Positions 1 through 6,708 of a stretch of 63,079 nt of DNA are shown in pieces. The stretch is from a virus: the IMG/VR virus record IMGVR_UViG_3300013307_000005, positions 1 to 63,079 of that record, one strand, 5' to 3'. Within the stretch, counting starts at the first letter, position 1, and the number at the start of each line of letters is the position of its first letter. The notes beneath the pieces are model-generated. The model searched no databases and was not told the origin of the DNA. It saw nothing but the letters and a program-made list of their open reading frames with translations. The position numbers were made by a program, and so were the translations under genes.

Positions 1-123
1 AAAAAAATGTTACTGCAGGATAATAGGAACTGCTAGTGTGCTACAATACCACATTTTGGTATCTGTCGGTATCTTTACGTAATCTGTCGTCCAACATACT
101 ATGTCTTTGAAATATATATATGT
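1..123. repeat. Terminal direct repeat, left copy
   Basis: These 123 bases, from the run of seven A to the end of an AT-rich tract, recur identically at 62957-63079. The repeat ends exactly at both contig ends, which is what the overlap of a circular assembly looks like. A genuine short terminal repeat of a linear virion genome is the alternative and cannot be separated from it here. Confidence 0.95.
59..71 (+). repeat. 13-bp direct repeat, copy 1
   Basis: GTATCTGTCGGTA occurs here and again at 441-453. Both copies are followed within a few bases by TTTACG, so the similarity extends beyond the core. Function unknown; it lies in the non-coding junction region. Confidence 0.6.
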
Positions 124-354
124 TATAGATAAAATGAATGTAATGTAGATATGTCAGTGTCATCGTGTCTAGGGAGAGTATAGGCTTTTTTGTCGTAAGT
201 TTAGCGTGCAACAAAAACGACAGATAACGCAAAGACATCGACAGTTAAAGTGTAGTGTTAATGTTGCTGCTAGAAAGATTGAAACTTATGGCAAACTAAG
301 GTGTAGCATTTAAAACTTGAAATATCTGGCAGTCAAGGTTCCGGTCTCACAGGT

Positions 355-578
355 AGATTGATTGGTCGAGCGGACGTATATTAGATTTGAGTTGACAAAC
401 TTAATCTATCTTGCTACAACGTTAACTCAGAGTATGAGTTGTATCTGTCGGTACAACCTTTACGCTACGTTGAAAAGTGACGCTTAGGCGCTACACTCGA
501 TCAAACTTCAGGTAAACTTTCCATAAGCGATTGTAAGATTGATAGATTGATTCATAGCAAGATTGATCTATTGATTGG
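355..578 (+). repeat. AGATTGAT iteron-like cluster
   Basis: AGATTGAT occurs at 355-362, 536-543, 544-551 and 560-567, with a related ATTGATTGG at 570-578. The copies at 536-578 are nearly tandem. Clustered octamers in a long intergenic region are typical of initiator-binding sites, but no initiator has been tied to them. Confidence 0.35.
441..453 (+). repeat. 13-bp direct repeat, copy 2
   Basis: Second copy of GTATCTGTCGGTA (first at 59-71), again followed by a TTTACG motif. Confidence 0.6.
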
Positions 579-795
579 CTCAAGGCAGGTCTGTGGGAAG
601 GGAGAAAGGCTGGGCGATACTGTCAGGAGCGCATAGGTACGCGCTTCGCCCGCCCTGCCACTGGACGAAACTTACAACCGATATACCTATGGTTTCGATC
701 ATTCAACCATTCATTCGCCCGACCTATGTTACACGGCGTAACACCTTCCACGCATGTAATCGCATTGATTGAAGTAATCATTACTAGAGTTACCC

Positions 796-824
796 TTGTC
801 AAATTACCTATCACCTGATATGAT
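796..824 (+). promoter_or_regulatory. Promoter of the 870 gene
   Basis: TTGTCA (796-801), 17-bp spacer, TATGAT (819-824), with the phage-wide CCC element just upstream. An ATG sits exactly 6 nt downstream at 831 and opens a three-codon frame (M-L-D-stop). The real gene follows at 870 behind an AAAGGAG site. Confidence 0.75.
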
Positions 825-869
825 ACATACATGCTTGATTAACGGCATAACCACAAAGGAGAAATTGAC

Positions 870-1187
870 ATGACCGATACCAGCAAAAACACGAAAGAAA
901 CCGAACTGAAACCGATTCAAACCAAACACCTTGCAGCTCGCTTTGGCATGAAGGCAACCGCGCTTCGCCGGGTATTACGCAGCATGTCGGAGTATGCCGA
1001 TGGAGTCCACACGAACTACCGCTGGGCGGAGAAGGACCCCGCAATCGCGCGCATCGAAGCCAAACTGAAGCAGCTGGCAAAGGAGAAGGAGGACAGGGCT
1101 AAGGCTGCCAAGCTCGCCCTCGAGAAGCGCGCTGCGGAGGCCAAGGCAGCCGCGGCAGCTGACTCCAAGACCGCGCCGGCCAAGTAA
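870..1187 (+). CDS. Helix-turn-helix protein with charged tail
   Basis: 105 aa with AAAGGAG 7 nt before the ATG. Residues about 20-60 contain a compact HTH pattern (HLAARFGMKATALRRVLRS) ending in the aromatic YRW, followed by a long Lys/Ala/Glu-rich helical tail that could bind DNA non-specifically or form a coiled coil. The same architecture occurs in the leftward gene at 58275-58718, so the two are paralogues at opposite ends of the early regions. A nucleoid-like or regulatory DNA-binding protein is likely; the exact role is unknown. A strong terminator follows at 1205. Confidence 0.85.
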   Translation: MTDTSKNTKETELKPIQTKHLAARFGMKATALRRVLRSMSEYADGVHTNYRWAEKDPAIARIEAKLKQLAKEKEDRAKAAKLALEKRAAEAKAAAAADSKTAPAK

Positions 1188-1204
1188 CACTCGCTCGCCC
1201 AATT

Positions 1205-1229
1205 AGCCCGCTTAACACGCGGGCTTTTT
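1205..1229 (+). terminator. Rho-independent terminator after the 870 gene
   Basis: Stem AGCCCGC/GCGGGCT with a 7-nt loop, followed by TTTT. Confidence 0.9.
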
Positions 1230-1294
1230 GGTGCGTTCACTGGGATTTGTTAACCACAGTTAACTCGCAGAAGTGATCTACTCTTTCAATCTTT

Positions 1295-1336
1295 CTTCCG
1301 ACCGGTGTAACCGCTCAGGCCGGAAGGTGTTTTTTA
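1295..1336 (+). terminator. Second hairpin terminator
   Basis: CTTCCG (1295-1300) pairs with CGGAAG (1321-1326), followed after GTG by a T6 run. It separates the 870 unit from the promoter at 1346. Confidence 0.65.
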
Positions 1337-1345
1337 AGGTAACCC

Positions 1346-1374
1346 TTGACAAGCTTGTTATCCCATGATATACT
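1346..1374 (+). promoter_or_regulatory. Promoter of the 1381 operon (leaderless)
   Basis: AACCC-TTGACA (1346-1351), 17-bp spacer, TATACT (1369-1374). The ATG of the next gene is 6 nt downstream, so transcription should start at or beside the A of the start codon. Confidence 0.85.
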
Positions 1375-1380
1375 GTATAC

Positions 1381-1653
1381 ATGCCATGGCTAGGTTCACT
1401 ACTCATCAATGAGGTGAAGTTCGAATACAGCTCAGGAGCCTACGATGAATTCTCGTTTAAGGGCTTTCTGCATGATCTTCCAGTAAACATCTCAGTGAAC
1501 AAGAAGAACAACCCAGAGGAATTCAACCAGATCAAGCAAGCTATCTTCACAGTGGCATACCAACAGCTATATCCGAAGGTACATGTTCTGAAAGAATCGC
1601 TTGATGATCTTAAGCCCCCATCAGCAGCTGAGAGGAGAATCAAGAGTGAGTGA
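1381..1653 (+). CDS. Unknown early protein with RRIK tag
   Basis: 90 aa, not recognised. The start has no room for a ribosome-binding site and is predicted to be leaderless. The C-terminus is AERRIKSE, encoded AGG AGA ATC AAG. The same bases provide AGAGGAG for the next gene, whose GTG start at 1646 lies inside this frame. First gene of a chain of short, overlapping early genes. Confidence 0.8.
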   Translation: MPWLGSLLINEVKFEYSSGAYDEFSFKGFLHDLPVNISVNKKNNPEEFNQIKQAIFTVAYQQLYPKVHVLKESLDDLKPPSAAERRIKSE

Positions 1654-1870
1654 TGATTTCGAGGTAAGGAACGAGGAAGCGGAACGAGTTCTACACAACG
1701 TCGGAGCCATGCTAGGAACAATCATGCCACCGGGATTTGGCTTCGCCTTAGAGCTGTTCACGTTCGGCCCGGGTGGCAGTATGTTCTACACCTCAAACGG
1801 CAGGCGTGAAGATGTGATCAAGATGTTGAGAGAGATGATTGAGGGGAATAACAATGATCCCAGTGTTTAG
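1646..1870 (+). CDS. Conserved phage protein of unknown function
   Basis: 74 aa. The GTG at 1646 is preferred because AGAGGAG lies 8 nt upstream, inside the tag of the preceding gene; an upstream in-frame ATG has no such site. The segment with GFALELFTFGPGG and YTSNGRREDVIKMLRE resembles a small widespread phage family with a G-F-A-L core and an (R/A)RED motif. No function is known. It has no RRIK tag. Confidence 0.8.
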   Translation: MSDDFEVRNEEAERVLHNVGAMLGTIMPPGFGFALELFTFGPGGSMFYTSNGRREDVIKMLREMIEGNNNDPSV

Positions 1871-1988
1871 ACACTTCCTCTGTCATGTGTGCTTTAAGAT
1901 GTTAAATGCTGACGAGGTAGCTTGGGCTTTGAGAAACCCGGGCGATCCTAGGGCTTTCTTTTGCGGGTGTTGCTGGAGGGCATCGTGA
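1854..1988 (+). CDS. Small Cys-rich zinc-binding-like protein
   Basis: 44 aa, overlapping the 3' end of the preceding gene. GAGGGG lies 8 nt before the ATG. It has Cys pairs near both ends (CHVC at 10-13; CGCC at 37-40), the spacing of a minimal zinc ribbon. The following GTG overlaps its TGA (GTGA). Its place in a tightly packed operon supports it, but it is short. Confidence 0.6.
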   Translation: MIPVFRHFLCHVCFKMLNADEVAWALRNPGDPRAFFCGCCWRAS

Positions 1989-2275
1989 CAAGAAAGATTA
2001 AGCTTGTAACCGATGAGGATACCTGCGAGATTGAGATTCCCGATGAGGCTAAGCTTACGTTCGGACCGCTAGTTCCCAAGCATCACCTTAACGTACTTCG
2101 GATATACATCGACAAAGAGATCATCGCCACGTTCAAGAATATAGAGAGCTTCTACGACATGAGCAAAGTCAAGTACGTAGAGCGCGTGCGGAGGATTAAG
2201 GAACCACAAGCAGAGGAGCCACAGTTAGAACGGCGCATAGCCCCTGTGGGTGAGGAGGAAGAAGTGAATCTATAA
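1985..2275 (+). CDS. Unknown early protein with two RRI motifs
   Basis: 96 aa from a GTG that overlaps the previous stop, with GGAGGG 4 nt upstream. Not recognised. It carries RVRRIKEP followed about 12 residues later by LERRIAPV, then an acidic end. The first motif (CGG AGG ATT AAG) looks like an embedded ribosome-binding site, but no start codon follows it, so it may be a relic of an older gene junction or a tag with an added tail. Confidence 0.75.
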   Translation: MTRKIKLVTDEDTCEIEIPDEAKLTFGPLVPKHHLNVLRIYIDKEIIATFKNIESFYDMSKVKYVERVRRIKEPQAEEPQLERRIAPVGEEEEVNL

Positions 2276-2282
2276 CTTACCC

Positions 2283-2311
2283 TTGACAAAGATGATACCA
2301 TCTGATATGAT
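2283..2311 (+). promoter_or_regulatory. Promoter of the 2318 operon (leaderless)
   Basis: TTACCC-TTGACA (2283-2288), 17 bp, TATGAT (2306-2311), ATG exactly 6 nt later at 2318. Confidence 0.85.
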
Positions 2312-2317
2312 ATAAGT

Positions 2318-2533
2318 ATGGCAAACGTCACATTGTCCCTTGAGGACTTTATGAAGCTCGTAGATCAGGTGATGGCTCATTGGGATGATTTGGACACCAG
2401 TGGGCAGAAAGAAATCATCCAGCTTATTATGAAATGCAAGTTCAAGACTGAGGCTCCGGCAGCACTAAAGAGGCGGATTAAAGAGACCGAGCAGGAAGGA
2501 CCCCCATTCTCTAGATCTTGGACACCACGATGA
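2318..2533 (+). CDS. Unknown early protein with internal RRIK tag
   Basis: 71 aa, predicted leaderless. The helical N-terminal part is not recognised. LKRRIKETEQ starts about 20 residues before the end. Here RRIK is AGG CGG ATT AAA and the next gene starts about 60 nt downstream, so the motif does not serve as its ribosome-binding site. Confidence 0.75.
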   Translation: MANVTLSLEDFMKLVDQVMAHWDDLDTSGQKEIIQLIMKCKFKTEAPAALKRRIKETEQEGPPFSRSWTPR

Positions 2534-2721
2534 TCAATGAGAACGTACACTTCCGGTTGATTCAGATGCCTTGCTGCCAAACACTTCTGTGCTATATCAA
2601 CCATAGACTTCCGAATTATTGCTCAGAGTGCGGCTCTAGAATCTACGCCCAGATCCAGACTGACCCTACCAGATACATCCTCAAGGATGATCAAGAAGCT
2701 TGGTTGAGGTACAGCAAATGA
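2530..2721 (+). CDS. Small zinc-ribbon-like protein
   Basis: 63 aa. The ATG at 2530 overlaps the previous TGA (ATGA). Cysteines occur as a CC pair near residue 14, one more at 20, and CSEC at about 34-37, suggesting a metal site. There is no clear ribosome-binding site, so translation may depend on coupling. No RRIK tag. Confidence 0.7.
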   Translation: MINENVHFRLIQMPCCQTLLCYINHRLPNYCSECGSRIYAQIQTDPTRYILKDDQEAWLRYSK

Positions 2722-2963
2722 TTGGTCGCAAGCCTGTATTCGTCGACGACGGAGAATACTTGATCCGTGTGGATAGCATCCAAAAAGTTTCTGACCATCT
2801 GACTCCACAGGAAATACAATGGGGTTGGAAATCAAAACTCAATCTGTTTGGCTCTCAAACATCACATGCTAGTAATTGGACGATCGACGAGTGGCGTAGG
2901 TATTTGCTCGATCGACCTGAGCGGAGGATCAAAGATGCTGATCCGACAGCCACTGAGCGATAG
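2718..2963 (+). CDS. Unknown early protein with RRIK tag
   Basis: 81 aa. The ATG at 2718 overlaps the previous stop, with GAGGT about 9 nt upstream. The body has several Trp and is not recognised. PERRIKDADP lies near the C-terminus. Its CGG AGG codons place a ribosome-binding site before the next start at 2935, which lies in another frame. Confidence 0.75.
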   Translation: MIGRKPVFVDDGEYLIRVDSIQKVSDHLTPQEIQWGWKSKLNLFGSQTSHASNWTIDEWRRYLLDRPERRIKDADPTATER

Positions 2964-3159
2964 ACTGATCTACGATGCAGCATTCGACGTACGTGGAAAT
3001 ATAACGTATGGTGGGATCATTCTAGCTTATGAGTGCGACGAATGCTATGCTAGATTCAACTTCAGAGATGTTCATCCAGATAGTACTGAGTGTCCATACT
3101 GCGAGGAAAGAAAACTACTTGCTAGAGAATCTGGTGGATTTAGGAGAATTAAACCATGA
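2935..3159 (+). CDS. Zinc-ribbon protein ending FRRIKP
   Basis: 74 aa, with CGGAGG before the ATG. A zinc ribbon is formed by CDEC (about 34-37) and CPYC (about 53-56). It ends GGFRRIKP; AGGAGAATTAAACC leads directly into the ATG of the next gene. The architecture matches the leftward zinc-ribbon/RRIK genes at 58.8-61.4 kb. Confidence 0.8.
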   Translation: MLIRQPLSDRLIYDAAFDVRGNITYGGIILAYECDECYARFNFRDVHPDSTECPYCEERKLLARESGGFRRIKP

Positions 3160-3368
3160 GGATTGTTATTGAGATAAACACCGACCTGGAGAACTACAAA
3201 GACGTCAAGAATCTCATCGACATCGTTGAGATAGCCCTCGAGCAGGTCAATGAGATCAACAAACCAAAAGAGATTGGCACACCCGATGGACGGAGGGCCA
3301 CAATCAGCCTGCGTGTGGAACAAAACGACAAGGTGTTAGATGTGGTTGCTGGAAATGAGAAAGTATAG
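3156..3368 (+). CDS. Unknown early protein
   Basis: 70 aa, ATGA overlap with the upstream gene and an AGGAG site inside that gene's tag. Predicted alpha/beta; not recognised. It lacks an RRIK tag, showing that the tag is not universal in this operon. Confidence 0.7.
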   Translation: MRIVIEINTDLENYKDVKNLIDIVEIALEQVNEINKPKEIGTPDGRRATISLRVEQNDKVLDVVAGNEKV

Positions 3369-3588
3369 GCCTGGGGACGAACACAATCATAGTGTATACC
3401 TTCACTGTGGAGTTAACGTGCCAGTTCTTCTCATATACAAGATTGTTCATGTGAAGAACATGATCCAGGTATGGTACGAAGACAACAGCATGACCTATCT
3501 ACAATACGATGGGACTTGCAAATGCTCCATGAACTGCGAGATGTATCTTCTCACCGACGAACGTCCAGAGCGGAGGATCAAGCTGTGA
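3355..3588 (+). CDS. Tandem paralogue A with PERRIKL
   Basis: 77 aa. It starts (M)RKYRPGDEH, has a VWYEDN motif in the middle and CKCSMNC near residue 62, and ends PERRIKL. The next gene has the same plan, so the pair arose by tandem duplication. The tag (GAG CGG AGG ATC AAG) provides CGGAGG for that gene. The fold is unknown; the Cys cluster suggests metal binding. Confidence 0.8.
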   Translation: MRKYRPGDEHNHSVYLHCGVNVPVLLIYKIVHVKNMIQVWYEDNSMTYLQYDGTCKCSMNCEMYLLTDERPERRIKL

Positions 3589-3836
3589 GAAGATACAGAC
3601 CTGGTGATGAACTAACTAAGAAGATGTATCTTCATAGTCCCAGAACTTTCGACAACCCATGCGAGGTAGCGTTCTTTGAGTTCGAGAGAAAGGATATGGT
3701 TGTGTGGTATGAAGATGAGGATGGCACTAAACAATATGCAAGACTTCATTTAAACGGTATGTGCAGTTGTTCTGGTGGTTGTGATTTAGGATTATTTGTT
3801 GATGAAGAGTATCCAGAACGACGCATCAAGCCTTAA
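3585..3836 (+). CDS. Tandem paralogue B with PERRIKP
   Basis: 83 aa from a GTG overlapping the previous TGA. It starts RRYRPGDEL, has VWYEDED and CSCSGGC, and ends PERRIKP, mirroring the gene before it. The tag codons here are GAA CGA CGC ATC AAG: four of the five positions of ERRIK can be compared and the changes are all synonymous, although no ribosome-binding site remains and a promoter follows instead. This is good evidence that the peptide itself is kept. Confidence 0.8.
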   Translation: MRRYRPGDELTKKMYLHSPRTFDNPCEVAFFEFERKDMVVWYEDEDGTKQYARLHLNGMCSCSGGCDLGLFVDEEYPERRIKP

Positions 3837-3839
3837 CCC

Positions 3840-3868
3840 TTGACAAAGTTCGGTAATCCTGTTATACT
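3840..3868 (+). promoter_or_regulatory. Promoter of the 3887 gene
   Basis: TTGACA (3840-3845), 17 bp, TATACT (3863-3868). A short leader with AAGGAG (3876-3881) follows. Confidence 0.85.
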
Positions 3869-3886
3869 ACATTATAAGGAGTTAGT

Positions 3887-4573
3887 ATGCCACAGCTGGT
3901 TTATGAGAAAGACATCCACCTCCGAGTACCCACCCCAAACAATACCACCCAGGTAAATCCAATCCCCGTCGACTCGATGGACTTTACCATCAACGGACAA
4001 ACGACTGACTACCTATATAAGGGTAGCAAAAACGAGGCGGGAGCTCTATACTCGCCAAAGCCAGATATAGATATCCCGTCATGGGCTACTTATTTTGGCT
4101 ATAATCGTAGGGTCAAATATCTATCATTCGAGACTTTGGCTCAGGACGAATATGACTACAAGTTCACTTTGAACGAAGGTCAGATCAATCTCTCCACTCA
4201 GATCAATTTTGCAAACTCAAAAGGTGCTTTCCAGTGGGATCCCAATAACCCACCAAAATGGGAGGATAGCGGATTGAACGCTTTGCAATATCTCGACCCA
4301 GGAGATTACAACGACTTCATGGCTCGTTGTTCAACCGACAGAAAGACCTGGGCTTTGGAGTGGCTTGCAGTTAATAGTCATTCATTCAACTGCGGTACTC
4401 TACGCCGCGTTCCTCTTGCCACATCCTCTTGGACGAAGATGAAGGCCCACAATCAGGAACAGGCACAAGTCATCAATTCAAATCCTCCAGCACCAATCTA
4501 CACAATGAAACGATACATCAAGACTGAAGTGATCTTCAGCGACGCCCCAATTCCCCTCACCTGGTTCAGTTAA
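3887..4573 (+). CDS. Unknown 228-aa protein
   Basis: Not recognised. The protein is rich in Asn, Thr, Pro and aromatic residues and lacks a signal peptide, membrane segment or RRIK tag, unlike its neighbours. Its own promoter, an AAGGAG leader and a hairpin at the 3' end make it an independent unit. The composition resembles a virion or beta-rich protein more than a regulator, but no role can be assigned. Confidence 0.85.
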   Translation: MPQLVYEKDIHLRVPTPNNTTQVNPIPVDSMDFTINGQTTDYLYKGSKNEAGALYSPKPDIDIPSWATYFGYNRRVKYLSFETLAQDEYDYKFTLNEGQINLSTQINFANSKGAFQWDPNNPPKWEDSGLNALQYLDPGDYNDFMARCSTDRKTWALEWLAVNSHSFNCGTLRRVPLATSSWTKMKAHNQEQAQVINSNPPAPIYTMKRYIKTEVIFSDAPIPLTWFS

Positions 4574-4574
4574 C

Positions 4575-4611
4575 GTACACCCTGTGGGTCATCGAGGCTC
4601 ACAGGGTATAC
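4575..4611 (+). terminator. Hairpin after the 3887 gene
   Basis: ACCCTGTG pairs with CACAGGGT, and GTA/TAC extends the stem past a mismatch. There is no T run, so it may be a processing or stability hairpin rather than a terminator. Confidence 0.5.
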
Positions 4612-4617
4612 TTACCC

Positions 4618-4646
4618 TTGACAATCTAGGTAATCCATGATATACT
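4618..4646 (+). promoter_or_regulatory. Promoter of the 4653 operon (leaderless)
   Basis: TTACCC-TTGACA (4618-4623), 17 bp, TATACT (4641-4646), ATG 6 nt later. Confidence 0.85.
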
Positions 4647-4652
4647 ATATCT

Positions 4653-4814
4653 ATGGATGAAATTCAAGAAGAAATCGACATGCTACGTGACTTCATTCAA
4701 TCCTGCTATCAGGTGAGTGAGTTGTCGGATTCCTGTTCACCTCAACGCGCTGCCATCATTATGGAACGCATCGTAGAACGACTGGAGAAGCTTAAGTCAC
4801 TGGAGCCACAATGA
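4653..4814 (+). CDS. Small helical early protein
   Basis: 53 aa, starting MDEIQEEIDMLRDF and almost entirely predicted helix. The ATG is placed exactly as in the other leaderless genes, and the stop overlaps the next ATG (ATGA). The promoter position and gene packing support it. No known family. Confidence 0.7.
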   Translation: MDEIQEEIDMLRDFIQSCYQVSELSDSCSPQRAAIIMERIVERLEKLKSLEPQ

Positions 4815-5014
4815 AGAGATGGGGAATCTTCATTCAGTTAACAGACGCTGGAAAGATAGCCGATTATGCCGATCTGGAGGACATTAAATCTAGAATTGCC
4901 AGGGCTTTCCAGCATATAGATTTTAAGATCGAATGTCTTCAGATCAATGAGATCACTCACAGAGTTCCTATAGAAAGGAGAATTAAATGTACTACCGAAT
5001 CACCCAAGACATAA
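4811..5014 (+). CDS. Unknown early protein with RRIK tag
   Basis: 67 aa, ATGA-coupled. IERRIKCT lies eight residues before the end, encoded AGG AGA ATT AAA. The next ATG begins at the last base of the Lys codon, so the tag doubles as its ribosome-binding site. Body not recognised. Confidence 0.75.
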   Translation: MKRWGIFIQLTDAGKIADYADLEDIKSRIARAFQHIDFKIECLQINEITHRVPIERRIKCTTESPKT

Positions 5015-5313
5015 TTCTCCAGTCTATAGAGTTCAATGCTTCTAAAGGCCTTCCAGAATTCGTTGTTATGGTGGGAGGAATGACCTTTCGTGTGAAGCCT
5101 GATCAGATAGACTTCAATAAGTTTTTGATAGGGATGGTAGAGCCAGCTGTTAAAAAGCAGGTTGAAAAATTGATGCTAGCTGTACCATTGGCATTGCCAT
5201 CTGAAGCTCCAACCAGAAGAGTTAAGATGAAGAAGGAAATCGAGGAAGAACCAGAACTCATAGACATGGATCCATGGGATGATGGAGACGATGAGAACAA
5301 TCAGGGGATATAA
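4987..5313 (+). CDS. Unknown protein with variant RRVK tag and acidic tail
   Basis: 108 aa. After a globular part of about 75 residues comes PTRRVKMKKE and a very acidic tail (EEEPELIDMDPWDDGDD). RRVK is AGA AGA GTT AAG and does not precede a start codon. The acidic tail might mimic nucleic acid or recruit a partner; this is speculative. Confidence 0.75.
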   Translation: MYYRITQDIILQSIEFNASKGLPEFVVMVGGMTFRVKPDQIDFNKFLIGMVEPAVKKQVEKLMLAVPLALPSEAPTRRVKMKKEIEEEPELIDMDPWDDGDDENNQGI

Positions 5314-5317
5314 GATC

Positions 5318-5695
5318 ATGAGAATCTCAAAAGAAATCAACCAGCAACATTTGAAAGATCCCAAACTTGGTGACTACTGGATGGAAATGTTTTCTCCAGT
5401 AGCTGTAGTAGTCTACGTTGATCCAAGGTATGTAGTTACTCTCGAGAAAACTAAGAACACTGATAAAGATCATTGGACTTGGGATATAGAAGCTATACCT
5501 ATACTCTATACTCGCAATCAATGGCTAATTAGGTGGAATTACGACTATATCAACGGCACTTGGTGCGACGTGGTTCCTGAGCGTCATCTGTGGGTACCTG
5601 AGTTCGTTGAAAGGCCGTTAGAACGCGCTGTACTGTATGTTCCTCGTAAACTTCCATCCGACAGGCGTATAAAACTAACCCTTGACAATCATTAA
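5318..5695 (+). CDS. Unknown protein ending DRRIKLTLDNH
   Basis: 125 aa. The ATG at 5318 is preferred, with AGGGGA 9 nt upstream, just after the previous stop. Trp-rich body, not recognised. The tag (AGG CGT ATA AAA) carries no ribosome-binding site. The last six residues are encoded by the CTAACCCTTGACAATCAT stretch, which is the next gene's -35 region, so coding and promoter overlap. Confidence 0.75.
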   Translation: MRISKEINQQHLKDPKLGDYWMEMFSPVAVVVYVDPRYVVTLEKTKNTDKDHWTWDIEAIPILYTRNQWLIRWNYDYINGTWCDVVPERHLWVPEFVERPLERAVLYVPRKLPSDRRIKLTLDNH

Positions 5696-5710
5696 TCTCT
5701 ATGTCATAAT
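5682..5710 (+). promoter_or_regulatory. Promoter of the 5717 operon (leaderless)
   Basis: AACCC-TTGACA (5682-5687), 17 bp, CATAAT (5705-5710), ATG 6 nt later. The -35 lies inside the preceding gene. Confidence 0.8.
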
Positions 5711-5716
5711 AAGAGT

Positions 5717-5914
5717 ATGCCTGACACTTACTACGTGATTCCCAACGACGGAGCAGAATTCAAATGCTACGAGTGCGGCAACCGAGGAAAGGCCAGCAAA
5801 GAAGTCTTCGTAAAGATTACTGGTCTATGGGGCGCACGTCATCGCAACTGTGTGGAAGATATTGAAACGATGGAACAAATCGACCCGCCAAAGGAGTTCG
5901 ATCCCCGACCATGA
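5717..5914 (+). CDS. Small zinc-binding-like protein
   Basis: 65 aa, predicted leaderless. CYEC at 17-20 and HRNC further on suggest a single zinc site. No RRIK tag. The stop overlaps the next ATG (ATGA). Confidence 0.75.
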   Translation: MPDTYYVIPNDGAEFKCYECGNRGKASKEVFVKITGLWGARHRNCVEDIETMEQIDPPKEFDPRP

Positions 5915-6168
5915 GCCAAGGAAGAAAGATGGGGAAACATCTAGTTCTAGAACAGGTAGAATTAAAGGAAGATGGTGGAATAACTCTACACTTCAAACTC
6001 GGAATAGTTGAATTTCAGGTTAGACTGGAGGATGATGGTAAGAAGCAATTCGATCATCTAATTACTGAAATAGCTGGTCCAACAACACACAGTTACTGGA
6101 AATGGTTCTTCGAAGAAATTAAGAAGTTCTGGTCATCTAACACTGAGGAACGGAGAATCAAGGGATGA
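5911..6168 (+). CDS. Unknown early protein ending EERRIKG
   Basis: 85 aa if translation starts at the ATGA overlap. An in-frame ATG at 5929, with AAGGAAG before it, is an equally good start. Amphipathic beta/alpha protein, not recognised. The tag (CGG AGA ATC AAG) places GGAG before the next ATG at 6165. Confidence 0.75.
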   Translation: MSQGRKMGKHLVLEQVELKEDGGITLHFKLGIVEFQVRLEDDGKKQFDHLITEIAGPTTHSYWKWFFEEIKKFWSSNTEERRIKG

Positions 6169-6395
6169 ACTGGCAACTTGTTATCACATCAGCTGCGCCG
6201 GTTATTGGTATGGTGTGTATGGTTTGGATCTTCAAGATAAACAACGAGATACACAACTCTACTCAGCAAGAGATTAGGTTGCTTTTGAGACATCTAGAAA
6301 ATATGCTTGAAGATATTCAGGGTGATCAGCCAGTCGAAGAAGACGAAGAGGAAGCTGAAGAGCCAGTTCCAACCGGGAGGAGAATTCGTGGTTAG
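6165..6395 (+). CDS. Small membrane protein ending TGRRIRG
   Basis: 76 aa. One hydrophobic segment at about residues 6-24 (ITSAAPVIGMVCMVWIF) is followed by a helical cytoplasmic part and an acidic stretch before the TGRRIRG end. The tag DNA, GGGAGGAGAATTC, leads into a GTG start. A membrane-anchored tagged protein is useful evidence against the tag being only a DNA-binding tail. Confidence 0.75.
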   Translation: MNWQLVITSAAPVIGMVCMVWIFKINNEIHNSTQQEIRLLLRHLENMLEDIQGDQPVEEDEEEAEEPVPTGRRIRG

Positions 6396-6708
6396 TAAAG
6401 AAAATCTGGAACTTCTCAAAAGAGTAGGTTCGGGACAAATCACTTTGAAGCAGCGACAGACAAGAAAGCTTGCCAACGACATTGTAAAAACACACGCTAA
6501 GTTTGGTTTTACCAGTGAAGATGTACTAGCCTTAAGAAGCATTTCTATATCTGTACACGAGGATGGATTTACAAAGCAGAAGGTGAAAGAAATAATTGAC
6601 AAAGTACTCTTCGCTTATAACCAGGAAGAAGCTGCTCCAGTAAGACAAAACCAAAGGAGAATTAAACTTGGCAACAGCATCCCAATCACCCTTAAGCCAA
6701 CTGAATGA
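6388..6708 (+). CDS. Unknown early protein with RRIK tag
   Basis: 106 aa from a GTG, with GGGAGGAG 5 nt upstream inside the preceding gene. Helical, lysine-rich, not recognised. NQRRIKLGNS is followed by 11 further residues. The tag (AGG AGA ATT AAA) is the ribosome-binding site of the TTG start at 6668. Confidence 0.75.
   Translation: MVSKENLELLKRVGSGQITLKQRQTRKLANDIVKTHAKFGFTSEDVLALRSISISVHEDGFTKQKVKEIIDKVLFAYNQEEAAPVRQNQRRIKLGNSIPITLKPTE

Larger units (their letters stand above)
1..869. other. Non-coding control region at the contig junction, possible replication origin
   Basis: I see no convincing gene here: the short open frames lack ribosome-binding sites and have no gene-like composition. 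With 62798-62956 it forms a gap of about 1 kb between leftward genes (ending upstream at 62797) and rightward genes (starting at 870), so transcription diverges from it. It holds short direct repeats (59-71 and 441-453; an AGATTGAT series at 355-578) and the promoter of the 870 gene near its right end. Divergent promoters plus iteron-like repeats suggest an origin or master control region, but this is inference. Confidence 0.5.

Noticed and set aside
575-772. Short open frames in the junction region
   Set aside because: No ribosome-binding sites, no coupling, and composition unlike the real small genes.
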